Shown: positions 1 to 7,827 of the stretch, piece after piece
Layout of the letters: each line of letters begins with the position of its first letter
How positions within the stretch are numbered: the stretch's first letter is position 1
Assembly: GCF_002946835.1 (NCBI RefSeq)
Contig: NZ_CP026652.1
Coordinates: 7,750,001-7,814,000, forward strand
DNA length: 64,000 nucleotides
Origin: Streptomyces dengpaensis
GTDB lineage: Bacteria; Actinomycetota; Actinomycetes; Streptomycetales; Streptomycetaceae
Direction: 5' to 3'
Translations under genes and position numbers: made by a program
Notes under the pieces: generated by a model
What the model saw: only the letters and a program-made list of their open reading frames with translations
Database searches by the model: none
Told to the model about the DNA's origin: nothing

Positions 1-198
1 GGGGGTGTCGAGCAGTGCCACGTCCTGGAAGCCCTCGGCGCGCAGCGCGTCGGCGATCCAGTTCGCGGCGCCCTGGCTCTCGCTCTTGGGGAACTGGTCG
101 AAGTCCGCCACCGACTTGAAGGCCACCAGCTCGGTGAGCTCCGCCTTAGCCCGGGGCATGAGCGAGGCGACGGTCTCGGCGACCGGATTCGACGACAT
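1..198 (-). CDS. M20-family dipeptidase, N-terminal part (truncated by window edge)
   Basis: The minus strand is open from an ATG at 198 to the left edge, giving the first 66 residues (starts MSSNPVAETVASLMPRAKAE and continues LTELVAFKSVADFDQFPKSE). This matches the N-terminus of Streptomyces M20 zinc peptidases annotated as dipeptidases, where an amphipathic helix is followed by the conserved 'LTELVAFKSV' segment before the metal-binding domain. The ATG is preceded by AAGGAG at good spacing. The zinc ligands lie outside the window, so the exact peptidase class rests on the N-terminus alone. It is divergent from the FAD reductase at 394, with a 195-bp shared upstream region. Confidence 0.75.
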   Translation of the reverse strand, partial: MSSNPVAETVASLMPRAKAELTELVAFKSVADFDQFPKSESQGAANWIADALRAEGFQDVALLDTP

Positions 199-235
199 GG
201 GCACGCTCCTTGTGGGTGCGACGTTTTACTGACGT

Positions 236-300
236 TGTACTTCTGTGTACATGTGATCGTGCGGTGCGTATGCGCGTACTGGTGTGCGGGGCGCATACGC
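236..300. promoter_or_regulatory. Inverted repeats in the dipeptidase/reductase divergent promoter region
   Basis: Two inverted repeats lie between the divergent starts at 198 and 394. One is TGTAC-N6-GTACA at 236-251. The other has perfect 10-bp arms, GCGTATGCGC at 266-275 and GCGCATACGC at 291-300, with a 15-nt spacer. Because both flanking genes point away, a terminator role is unlikely. An operator or 5' UTR stem-loop is inferred. Confidence 0.45.
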
Positions 301-393
301 TGCCGATCCTCCCACAGCGGCCTGCGGCGATGCCCGCCGTAGGATGCGGGGGACAAGTGCGGCAGACGGTTGGACTGGGAGCAATAGACCATC

Positions 394-1599
394 GTGAGCA
401 GCGAGAACTCTTCGACGGACGACGGGCAGCGGGTGTGGGACGTCGTCGTGGTCGGCGCGGGGCCGGCGGGTGCCTCCGCCGCCTATGCGGCAGCGGTCGC
501 GGGACGTAGCGTCCTGCTGCTGGAGAAGGCGGAGCTGCCCCGCTACAAGACGTGCGGCGGCGGCATCATCGGCCCCTCGCGCGACGCGCTGCCGCCCGGC
601 TTCGAGCTGCCGTTCCAGGACCGGGTGCACGCGGTCACGTTCTCGCTCGACGGCCGGTTCACCCGTACCCGCCGCTCCAAGCAGATGCTGTTCGGGCTGA
701 TCAACCGGCCCGAGTTCGACCAGCAGCTCGTCGAACACGCCCAGAAGGCGGGCGCCGAACTGCGCACGGGCGTCACGGTGTCGCGCGTCGAACAGCACGG
801 CTCAGCCGTGCCGGACCGGCGCACCGTGGCCGTCGTGCTGCAGGGCGGCGAGACGGTGCTGGCGCGGGCGGTCGTCGGCGCCGACGGCAGCGCCAGCCGG
901 ATAGGGGCGCACGTCGGCGTGAAGCTCGACCAGGTCGACCTCGGCCTGGAGGCGGAGATCCCGGTACCGGAGACCGTCGCCGAGGACTGGCAGGGACGGG
1001 TACTGATCGACTGGGGACCGCTGCCCGGCAGTTACGGGTGGGTCTTCCCGAAGGGGGACACGCTCACCGTCGGCGTGATCTCCGCACGCGGTGAAGGCGC
1101 CGCCACCAAGCGGTACTTGGAGGACTTCATCGCCCGCCTCGGGCTCGCGGGGTTCGAACCGGCCATTTCCTCGGGCCACTTGACGCGCTGCCGCGCCGAC
1201 GACTCGCCGCTGTCGCGGGGTCGGGTGCTGGTGTGCGGCGACGCGGCGGGACTCCTCGAGCCCTGGACCCGCGAGGGCATCTCCTTCGCACTGCGCTCCG
1301 GGCGGCTCGCGGGGGAGTGGGCGGTACGGATCGCCGAGGCGCACGACGCGGTGGACACCCGGCGCCAGGCGCTGAACTACGCCTTCGCGATCAAGGCGGG
1401 GCTCGGCGTCGAGATGAGCGTCGGCAAGCGCCTGCTGACCGTCTTCGAGCGCCGGCCGGGCATGTTCCACGCGGCGATCACGGGCTTCCGGCCCGCGTGG
1501 AAGGCCTTCACCGGGATAACGCGCGGCTCGACGTCGCTGGGCGAAATCGTCCGTACCCATCCGCTGGCCGGCCGCGCCCTGACCGCGCTCGATCGGTGA
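394..1599 (+). CDS. Geranylgeranyl reductase family FAD-dependent oxidoreductase
   Basis: A 401-residue flavoprotein with a GTG start. The Rossmann dinucleotide motif GAGPAG is at residues 21-26 after a hydrophobic strand (VVVV). The family signature YKTCGGG (Cys54) follows, and the second FAD motif GDAAGLLEPWTREGI is near residue 282. Members of this family reduce isoprenoid double bonds (geranylgeranyl chains, menaquinone or archaeal-type lipids); others are monooxygenase-like. The true substrate cannot be read from sequence. The length is typical. It appears monocistronic, with 257 bp before the next gene. Confidence 0.85.
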   Translation: MSSENSSTDDGQRVWDVVVVGAGPAGASAAYAAAVAGRSVLLLEKAELPRYKTCGGGIIGPSRDALPPGFELPFQDRVHAVTFSLDGRFTRTRRSKQMLFGLINRPEFDQQLVEHAQKAGAELRTGVTVSRVEQHGSAVPDRRTVAVVLQGGETVLARAVVGADGSASRIGAHVGVKLDQVDLGLEAEIPVPETVAEDWQGRVLIDWGPLPGSYGWVFPKGDTLTVGVISARGEGAATKRYLEDFIARLGLAGFEPAISSGHLTRCRADDSPLSRGRVLVCGDAAGLLEPWTREGISFALRSGRLAGEWAVRIAEAHDAVDTRRQALNYAFAIKAGLGVEMSVGKRLLTVFERRPGMFHAAITGFRPAWKAFTGITRGSTSLGEIVRTHPLAGRALTALDR

Positions 1600-1729
1600 C
1601 CCAAGGGGGCCGGGGGCCGGGGCCCGCGGCCGAGGGCTCAGCTCTTTTCGAGGTGGACGTGCATGGACATGTGCGGACATGCGGTGACGTGTGTGGACAG
1701 GATGCCTGCGCCTTGGGGGCGAAAAGCGT

Positions 1730-1832
1730 GAGCACTGCTCTCGCTTGAGGGCAGTGTGAATGAGGTCGGCTACCCGAAGCAAGAGCACCGCTCTCTTTTT
1801 TGTGCGTCGCTCTCAATTGCGTGCACTGCTCT
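1730..1832. promoter_or_regulatory. Three GCAC(T/C)GCTCT repeats upstream of tetR (candidate operators)
   Basis: The decamer GCAC(T/C)GCTCT occurs at 1732-1741, 1785-1794 and 1823-1832. The first two sit inside inverted repeats: GAGCA-C-TGCTC at 1730-1740 and AGAGC-ACC-GCTCT at 1782-1794. All lie within 130 bp upstream of the TetR gene. Autoregulation by that protein is the simplest reading. Confidence 0.55.
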
Positions 1833-1856
1833 GAAAACGGTGGGACACTGCCCGGC

Positions 1857-2573
1857 ATGAGTACCGCACAAGGCGCCCGCGCCCGAGCCAGGATCGAGGT
1901 CACCGCCGCCATCAAGGACGCGGCGCGCAGACAGCTCGCGGCAGAAGGCGCCGCCAAGCTCTCGCTGCGGGCCGTGGCCCGCGAGCTCGGCATGGCCTCC
2001 TCCGCGCTCTACCGCTACTTCCCCAGCCGCGACGACCTGCTCACGGCCCTCATCATCGACGCCTTCAACTCCCTGGGCGAGAGCGCGGAGGCGGCCCACG
2101 ACAACGCCGCCGAGGCCGGGCCGGCGCAGCGCTGGATCGCGGTGTGCGAGGCCGTGCGCGGCTGGGCGCTCGGGCATCCGCACGAGTACGCGCTGATCTA
2201 CGGATCGCCTGTCCCCGGCTACACCGCGCCGGAGGACACCGTTCCGGCCGCCTCCCGTGTCGGCCTCGTCCTCATCGACATCGTCCGCGACGCGCACCAG
2301 GGCCTCGGCTTGGCCAAGCCGCCGCTGCCCGCCGAGCTGGCCCCCGAGGCCGTGCGGATGGCAGCCGACTTCGCGCCCGATCTCACCCCCGAGACGGTGA
2401 CGGCGCTCGTCGCGGCCTGGGCGCAGCTGTACGGGCTGGTCGGGTTCGAGCTGTTCGGTCAGTTCAACGGAGTCGTGGAGGACCGCGAAACGTTCTTCCG
2501 CCATGCGGTGACCCAACTCGCCCACGGCGTGGGCCTGGTGTACCCGCAACAGGGACGGGCCACCGCGCGCTAG
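1857..2573 (+). CDS. TetR/AcrR family regulator with WHG C-terminal domain
   Basis: The 238-residue protein has a TetR helix-turn-helix near residues 15-62 (LSLRAVARELGMASSALYRY followed by FPSRDDLL). Its ligand-binding half has the RGWALGHPHEYALIYGSPVPG-type pattern of the WHG (TetR_C_33) class. ATG 1857 was chosen because it directly precedes the HTH-containing domain; in-frame codons from 1800 add a cysteine-rich segment unlike the family. Three repeats at 1730-1832 probably form its own operators. The downstream target gene is not evident; the following sequence is a decayed SARP fragment on the other strand. Confidence 0.85.
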   Translation: MSTAQGARARARIEVTAAIKDAARRQLAAEGAAKLSLRAVARELGMASSALYRYFPSRDDLLTALIIDAFNSLGESAEAAHDNAAEAGPAQRWIAVCEAVRGWALGHPHEYALIYGSPVPGYTAPEDTVPAASRVGLVLIDIVRDAHQGLGLAKPPLPAELAPEAVRMAADFAPDLTPETVTALVAAWAQLYGLVGFELFGQFNGVVEDRETFFRHAVTQLAHGVGLVYPQQGRATAR

Positions 2574-2577
2574 CAGC

Positions 2578-2774
2578 TCAGGGCACCGGCATCGCCGGCA
2601 GCGGCAGCAACGTCGGGTCCTGCCGCAGGATCCGCTCGTGCAGGGACTGGAGCGCAGGCCCCGGGTCGGCGCCCATCGCCTCGGCGAGCCGCTGCCGCGC
2701 CCCTTCGTACGCGGCCAGCGCGTCCGTGGGCCGGCCGGTGTGGCACAGCGCCAGCATCAGCAGCTCGGGCGCGC
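2578..2774 (-). pseudogene. Remnant of a SARP/AfsR-type regulator (C-terminal BTAD piece)
   Basis: Read on the minus strand, a frame ending at the TGA at 2578-2580 encodes about 65 residues: ELLMLALCHTGRPTDALAAY, then EGARQRLAEAMGADPGPALQ, then SLHERILRQDPTLLPLPAMP. This is the end of a bacterial transcriptional activation domain as found in SARP, AfsR and related regulators. Upstream (2775-2860) the frame stays open but no longer resembles BTAD, and no DNA-binding domain is found. No start codon or ribosome site fits. I read this as a deletion remnant. Confidence 0.65.
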
Positions 2775-2909
2775 GAACTGGTGGGCGCCGAAGCCGCTGC
2801 GCCGGCTGAAGGTGCGGGAGAGCAGCGAGGACGTACTCCGCGGGGAGTATGTGTGATCACCTCGTCCGGCTGACGTCAGCGGTGGCCCGTGGCGTCTAGC
2901 GTGGCGGAC

Positions 2910-4157
2910 ATGGACAAGCAGCTCGGACGCGGGGAAGACCCGCCGCAACGGTGGCGGCACGGGCCACCGTGGTGGCGGCACGGTCCGCCGTGGGTGCACC
3001 GCTGGGACGACGAGGAGCGGGCCCCCCGGTGGCCGTGGCGTTCCACCCTGGTGCTTGCCGTGTTCGTGCTGGCCGGGTCGCGCTTGGCGGCTCAGGAACA
3101 GATGGGCGAACGCGCGGCGCTCGACCCCTTCGCGCGGGTGCTGCTGCTCGTGGCCTGCGTCCTGCTGCTGTGGCGGCAGCGGTATCCGGTGGCCGTCGTG
3201 TTCGGCACGGCGACGGCCGCGATGATCTACTTCGGCGCCGGGTATCCGTACGGGCCGGTCTTCATCGCCGTGGCCCTGGGCTGCTTCAGCGCCATCGTCG
3301 CGGGGCACCGCTGGGCCGCCTGGTCGGCCGTCGGAATGCTCTGGGCGGGGCATGTGCTGATCGCGCACTGGCTGTACCGCTGGCTGCCGCCGTCCGGGGA
3401 CGGGCCCCAGGCCTGGGGGCAGGAGCTGGTCGTCGCCGCCTGGGTGGTCGCCATCGTGGCGGTGGCCGAGCTGGTCCGGGTACGGCGTGAGCAGTGGGCC
3501 CGGGAGCGGGCCGAGCGCGCGCAGGCCGCGCGACGGCGCGCCGACGAGGAACGGCTGCGGATCGCGCGCGAGCTGCACGACGTCCTCGCGCACAGCATCT
3601 CCGTGATCAACGTCCAGGCGGGCGTCGGCCTCGCGCTCCTCGACACCGACCCCGAGCAGGCGCGCACGGCGCTCACCACCATCAAGGCCGCGAGCAAGGA
3701 GGCCCTCGGCGAAGTCCGCCAGGTGCTCAACACGCTGCGCACGCCCGGAGACGCGCCGCGCGCACCGGCGCCGGGTCTGGACCGGCTGCCCGAACTCGTG
3801 GAGCAGGCGGCGAGCGCGGGCCTCACGGTCGAGGTCGAGGGCGCGCCTCCGCCGCTTCCGCCCGGCACGGATCTCGCCGCCTTCCGCATCGTCCAGGAAG
3901 CCCTCACCAATGTCGTACGGCATTCGGGCTCGCGGCACGCGCGCGTGCACCTCGATCACGACGACGGCGCGCTGCGGCTGCGCATCGACGACGACGGGCC
4001 CGCGACCGGTGCCGACGCGGGCGGCAGCGGCAGCGGCCTGGCCGGAATGCGGGAGCGGGCCGCCGCTCTGGGTGGCACGATCGAAGCGGGCCCGCGCCCC
4101 GACGGCGGCTTCCGGGTGCTCGCCGTTCTGCCCTTGACGGTCAAGGAGGACCGGTGA
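2910..4157 (+). CDS. Membrane sensor histidine kinase (NarL/DesK class)
   Basis: A 415-residue kinase. The N-terminus is rich in Trp, Arg and His and cytoplasmic, followed by four to five membrane segments (about residues 40-185), including a GAGYPYGPVF loop. The HisKA_3 dimerisation domain has the phospho-acceptor in ARELHDVLAHS (His near residue 222). A C-terminal HATPase ends with the GSGLAGMRERAAALGG motif typical of this class. Its stop overlaps the response regulator start by 4 nt (GTGA), so the pair is translationally coupled. ATG 2910 lies 7 nt after TAGCGT and has no clear Shine-Dalgarno, so it may be leaderless. The signal is unknown. Confidence 0.9.
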   Translation: MDKQLGRGEDPPQRWRHGPPWWRHGPPWVHRWDDEERAPRWPWRSTLVLAVFVLAGSRLAAQEQMGERAALDPFARVLLLVACVLLLWRQRYPVAVVFGTATAAMIYFGAGYPYGPVFIAVALGCFSAIVAGHRWAAWSAVGMLWAGHVLIAHWLYRWLPPSGDGPQAWGQELVVAAWVVAIVAVAELVRVRREQWARERAERAQAARRRADEERLRIARELHDVLAHSISVINVQAGVGLALLDTDPEQARTALTTIKAASKEALGEVRQVLNTLRTPGDAPRAPAPGLDRLPELVEQAASAGLTVEVEGAPPPLPPGTDLAAFRIVQEALTNVVRHSGSRHARVHLDHDDGALRLRIDDDGPATGADAGGSGSGLAGMRERAAALGGTIEAGPRPDGGFRVLAVLPLTVKEDR

Positions 4158-4819
4158 TCCGCGTACTGCTCGCCGACGACCAGTCGCTGGTCCGGGCCGG
4201 CTTCAAGGCACTGCTCGACGCGCAGCCGGACATCGAGGTGGCCGACGAGGCGGCGGACGGCGAGGAGGCGGTGCGCAAGGTGCGCGAACTGCGCCCCGAT
4301 GTCGTCCTGATGGACATCCGGATGCCCCTGCTTGACGGCCTCGCGGCGACCCGCCGGGTCACCGACGACGCGGACCTGAAGGACGTCAAGGTGGTCATGC
4401 TCACCACCTTCGAGCTCGACGAGTACGTCTTCGAGGCGATCCGCTCGGGTGCCTCCGGCTTCCTGGTCAAGGACACGGAACCGGACGAACTCCTGCGCGC
4501 CGTACGGGCGGTGGTCGGGGGCGACGCGCTGCTCTCGCCGGGCGTGACGCGCAGGCTGATCGCCGAGTTCGCGGCCCGCTCCAAGGAGCCCGCCGCCGCC
4601 GACGCCCTCGCCGAACTCACCGAACGGGAACGGGAGGTGATGGCCCTGGTCGGCATCGGCCTGTCCAACGAGGAGATCGCCCGCCGCCTGGTCGTCAGCC
4701 CGCTCACCGCGAAGACCCACGTCAGCCGCACCATGGTCAAGCTGGGCGCCCGCGACCGCGCCCAACTCGTCGTGCTCGCCTACGAGTCGGGCCTGGTGCG
4801 GCCGGGCTGGCTGGGCTGA
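4154..4819 (+). CDS. LuxR/NarL-family response regulator
   Basis: A 221-residue protein starting at GTG 4154 behind a strong AAGGAGGA ribosome site that lies inside the kinase gene. The receiver domain carries the acidic pair (ADD), the phospho-acceptor Asp54 in VVLMDIRMP, the conserved Thr (LTTF) and Lys (LVKD). The C-terminal HTH at about 155-210 (LTEREREVMALVGIGLSNEE) is typical LuxR type. It is the cognate partner of the upstream kinase. Targets are unknown; the system may autoregulate or act on genes elsewhere. Confidence 0.93.
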   Translation: MIRVLLADDQSLVRAGFKALLDAQPDIEVADEAADGEEAVRKVRELRPDVVLMDIRMPLLDGLAATRRVTDDADLKDVKVVMLTTFELDEYVFEAIRSGASGFLVKDTEPDELLRAVRAVVGGDALLSPGVTRRLIAEFAARSKEPAAADALAELTEREREVMALVGIGLSNEEIARRLVVSPLTAKTHVSRTMVKLGARDRAQLVVLAYESGLVRPGWLG

Positions 4820-4859
4820 CCGACACCCGCACGCCCGAAGCGGAACAGCACGGTGACGG

Positions 4860-5010
4860 TGCCGACGATCCGCGCTCGCAGAGCGAGCCCCTGCGAGGTC
4901 CTGCGGCGCTTGACCCAGTTGTTCAAAACCTGCCGCTCGGTCTCACTCAGCACCAGCGGCTCCAGCCTGCTGTCACCCACAACCGACAGCAGACCGAAGC
5001 CGACCGGCAT
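4860..5010 (-). pseudogene. IS630-family transposase N-terminal remnant
   Basis: The minus frame from ATG 5010 reads LEPLVLSETERQVLNNWVKR followed by RRTSQGLALRARIV, the N-terminal helix-turn-helix start of IS630-type transposases. After about 50 residues the similarity ends and the frame runs into the antisense of the response regulator. The DDE catalytic domain is absent and no terminal inverted repeats are visible. It is a dead fragment marking an old insertion in the gap between the two-component system and the MFS gene. Confidence 0.6.
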
Positions 5011-5081
5011 CCGTCAGCCGAACCTATGAATCAGTACGGAAAGCGACTCATGTGGTGCCGAACCAACTCACAACCACGTCA

Positions 5082-6563
5082 CTAGTCGCGGACCGGCACG
5101 CGTTCCGCTTCCGCCTCCTTCTGGAGGGACTTGGCGACGACGACGGACTGTCGCGGACGCCGTGTCCGCAGTCCGGGCAGGGTGATCAGCAGGCCCACGA
5201 GGGCGATGCCGGTCACCACGATCAGGCCGGGCCGGTAACTGTCGAGGACGGCCTGGGGCGAGGAACCCTCGGAGGAGTTGGCGGTCACCACCGCCGTCAC
5301 TACGGCCAGGAAGATCGCACCGCCCACCTGGACCGAGGTGTTGAGCAGCCCCGAGACCATGCCCTGCTCATGGTCGTCCACGCCGTTGGTGGCCTGGATG
5401 TTGAGCGAGGGGAAGACCAGCGCGCAGGCGGCGCCGATCAGCAGCATGGTCGGCAGGATGGCCGCCGCGTACACGGGGTCGAGGTCGACGCGCAGGAAGA
5501 GGGCGTACCCGGCGACCATCAGGGCGAAGCCCACCGGGATGAGCCGCGGGGTCCCGAACCGGTCCACCACGGCCCCCACCTTCGTGGCGGACAGCGCCAC
5601 CAGCGCACCGGCCGGCAGGAAGGCGAGCGCGGTGTGCAGGGCCGACCAGCCCAGCAGCGACTGCATGTACAGCGTCACCAGGAACTGGAAACCGACGTAC
5701 GAGCCGAAGAACGCCATCGCGCCGAGCTGGGCCCGGATCTGGCTGCCGGAGCGCAGGACGCCGAGCCGGATCAGCGGGCTCGGGCTGCGTCGCTCGACGC
5801 TCACGAAGACGGTGAGCAGCACGGCGGCGGCGACGAAGGACAGCAGAGTGCGGGCGGAACCCCAGCCCACCTCGGGCGCCTGCACGACGGTGAAGACGAG
5901 CAGCAGCATCGAGGCGGTGCCGATGATGGCGCCCGGGATGTCGTAGCCGCGGTGGTCCTTCTCGCGCTCGCTGCGCGGGATGAGCTTCAGCCCGGCCAGC
6001 AGCGCGATGACGGCGATGGGCGCGGGCAGCAGCATGGTCAGCCGCCAGCTCGCCTCGGTGAGCAGACCGGACAGGACGAGACCCATGGAGAAACCGGTGG
6101 CCGCGCAGGTGGTGTAGATCGAGAGCGCGCGATTGCGCAGCGGGCCCTCGGCGAAGGTCGTGGTGATGATCGACAGGCCTGCGGGCGCGGTGAACGCCGC
6201 GCTCAGGCCCTTGATGAAGCGGCTGGCGATCAGCAGCGGGCCGGAGTCGACGAGCCCGCCGATCAGCGAGGCGAGCGCGAAGACGCCGAGGGCCACGAGG
6301 AAGACCTGACGGCGGCCGAGCAGGTCGGCCGTGCGTCCGCCGAGGAGCAGCAGTCCGCCGTATCCCAGGATGTAGCCGCTGACGATCCATTGGAGCGTCG
6401 AGGTGGAGAGATCGAGTTCGGAGCCGATGGACGGCAGGGCGACGCCGACCATCGACACGTCCAGCGCGTCCAGGAACATCGCGGCGCAGAGCACCAGCAG
6501 GGTGCCCCACAGCCGAGGGGTCCAGCGTTCCTGGGCCGCGGGGTGGGTGAGCGGAGAGGTCAT
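5082..6563 (-). CDS. MFS drug/metabolite exporter (DHA2-like)
   Basis: A 493-residue major facilitator protein with about 14 hydrophobic segments. It carries the motif-A-like GGRTADLLGRRQVF between TM2 and TM3 and the LDALDVSMVGVALPSIG N-terminal helix with an acidic residue typical of DHA2 proton-coupled exporters. ATG 6563 was chosen over the upstream 6593 because the intervening ten residues (MNACACSVGV) overlap the operator palindromes. It is divergent from the MarR gene, the classic layout of a MarR-controlled efflux pump. The substrate is unknown. Confidence 0.88.
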   Translation of the reverse strand: MTSPLTHPAAQERWTPRLWGTLLVLCAAMFLDALDVSMVGVALPSIGSELDLSTSTLQWIVSGYILGYGGLLLLGGRTADLLGRRQVFLVALGVFALASLIGGLVDSGPLLIASRFIKGLSAAFTAPAGLSIITTTFAEGPLRNRALSIYTTCAATGFSMGLVLSGLLTEASWRLTMLLPAPIAVIALLAGLKLIPRSEREKDHRGYDIPGAIIGTASMLLLVFTVVQAPEVGWGSARTLLSFVAAAVLLTVFVSVERRSPSPLIRLGVLRSGSQIRAQLGAMAFFGSYVGFQFLVTLYMQSLLGWSALHTALAFLPAGALVALSATKVGAVVDRFGTPRLIPVGFALMVAGYALFLRVDLDPVYAAAILPTMLLIGAACALVFPSLNIQATNGVDDHEQGMVSGLLNTSVQVGGAIFLAVVTAVVTANSSEGSSPQAVLDSYRPGLIVVTGIALVGLLITLPGLRTRRPRQSVVVAKSLQKEAEAERVPVRD

Positions 6564-6577
6564 GACCCCGACACTAC

Positions 6578-6605
6578 ATGCGCATGCATTCAATGCAAGC
6601 GCATT
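6578..6605. promoter_or_regulatory. Overlapping palindromes in the MFS/MarR divergent promoter
   Basis: Within 28 bp there are ATGCGCAT (6578-6585), TGCATT-C-AATGCA (6585-6597) and AATGC-AAGC-GCATT (6592-6605). These sit between the MFS start (6563) and the MarR start (6649). They fit the AT-containing dyads bound by MarR dimers and would block both promoters. Confidence 0.6.
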
Positions 6606-6648
6606 TAATTCCGGCGCAACAAAGTCGATTCTTTGCTACCGTGCGCCC

Positions 6649-7068
6649 ATGGCGGCGAAGAAGGCCGAGCAAGGGCTCGTGAACCAGTGGCGCGACATCC
6701 TCGGGGTGCATGCGCGCACCCTCTGCGAGCTCGACCGCGAACTGCACCGACACGGCCTCGGCGCCAGCGACTTCGAAGTGCTCGACGTACTGGCCGAGAC
6801 CACCGCGTCGGACGGCGGCGCCTCCTACCGGGTCCAGGAGATCTCCGAGCGCGTCCACTTGAGTCAGAGCGCACTGTCCCGCCTGATCGCCCGCCTAGAG
6901 AAGGACGGTCTGGTGACGCGCGGGATGTGCGAGGAGGACCGGCGGGGCGTACGCGTCTGCCTCACGCCGAAGGGGCGCGCGCTGCACGGCGAGGTGCTGC
7001 CCGTGCAGCGCGCGGTGCTGACGCGCATGCTGGCGGGCGACCCGGCCGCCCCGGCAGCCTGCGATTGA
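6649..7068 (+). CDS. MarR-family transcriptional regulator
   Basis: A 139-residue winged-helix regulator. The DNA-binding core is VHLSQSALSRLIARLEKDGL, followed by the wing VTRGMCEEDRRGVRVCLTPKG. ATG 6649 lies 6 nt after TACCGT with no Shine-Dalgarno sequence, so the transcript may be leaderless. The open frame upstream to 6403 is antisense to the MFS gene and is not coding. Position and spacing indicate it represses the divergent exporter and itself until a ligand, probably an exported compound, releases it. Confidence 0.88.
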   Translation: MAAKKAEQGLVNQWRDILGVHARTLCELDRELHRHGLGASDFEVLDVLAETTASDGGASYRVQEISERVHLSQSALSRLIARLEKDGLVTRGMCEEDRRGVRVCLTPKGRALHGEVLPVQRAVLTRMLAGDPAAPAACD

Positions 7069-7083
7069 CCGGGGCCGGCCCGC

Positions 7084-7827
7084 TCAGCCCCAGGTGACCG
7101 CGGACTTCTCCCGCCACAGCTCGGCGAGCGAGGCGTCACCCGTCACACTCGGGAACGGCAGCCGGTTCCACAACGACAGGTAGAGCCGCGCGGCCGGTCC
7201 GGCCAGCTCACAGTCCGCGTCTCCGCCCGCATCCCGGTCACTGACCAGCGGCTGCGGCGACAGCCGTACGGTCCACACCGCGTCCGCGTCCACATCCGTG
7301 GCCCGTACCCGCAGCACGCGCGGCTCCTCCGTCCGCACCTTGCTCTTCGCGCGTACGTGGAACCCGCGCAGCAACTCGTCGATTCCGTCCAGGGCGAAGT
7401 CCGTGGCCACGGGGGTCGGTTCCCCGCCGAGCGCCGACTCGGCGTCGACCCGGTGCACGGTCGTCTCGTGCGCCTGCCGCCGCGCCCAGAAGGCGAGCGG
7501 CGACGGCGCCGGCATAAAACTCCAGCACCGTACGTCGGGCGAGGCGTCGGCCAGCGTGTCGACGAGCCGCCGGTGGCCCGCCCGGAACCAGGCCTGGAGT
7601 TCATCGCCGTCGAGATCCGGCAGCCCGCCGTCGCGCTGGTACGAGGTGTGCCCCTCGGCGACGAACGCCGTGGCCCACCGGTGCACCATCCCGGTGTGCC
7701 GCACCAGATCCCCCACCTGCCAGCCCGGGCAGGTCGCGACCTTGGCGTCGGTCCCCGCCTCCTCGGCCGTCGCGGCCAGCAACTGGCCCTCCCTGTCCAG
7801 GGCTTCCACGAACTCCGTAATCTCCAT
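7084..7827 (-). CDS. Maleylpyruvate isomerase family protein, mycothiol-dependent (DinB fold)
   Basis: A 247-residue protein. The N-terminal half (about 1-140) is the MDMPI DinB-like four-helix domain with CPGWQVGDLVRHTGMVHRWA and the paired His residues of ARRQAHETTVHRVDAE that bind metal. The C-terminal half is the MDMPI_C/SCP-like domain. The family uses mycothiol, the actinobacterial thiol, but most members have no assigned substrate, so a true maleylpyruvate isomerase role is not claimed. Start ATG 7827 gives the usual family length; the longer frame to 8139 is low-complexity and was rejected. Confidence 0.82.
   Translation of the reverse strand: MEITEFVEALDREGQLLAATAEEAGTDAKVATCPGWQVGDLVRHTGMVHRWATAFVAEGHTSYQRDGGLPDLDGDELQAWFRAGHRRLVDTLADASPDVRCWSFMPAPSPLAFWARRQAHETTVHRVDAESALGGEPTPVATDFALDGIDELLRGFHVRAKSKVRTEEPRVLRVRATDVDADAVWTVRLSPQPLVSDRDAGGDADCELAGPAARLYLSLWNRLPFPSVTGDASLAELWREKSAVTWG

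Noticed and set aside
4874..4888. GCTCGC-AGA-GCGAGC hairpin as terminator of the two-component operon
   Set aside because: It lies inside the IS630-derived segment and is only 6 bp long; it could be chance in this GC-rich sequence.
5052..6608. 518-residue plus-strand open frame opposite the MFS gene
   Set aside because: Gln/Asp/Gly/His-rich antisense composition. The minus frame gives a clear 14-helix transporter.
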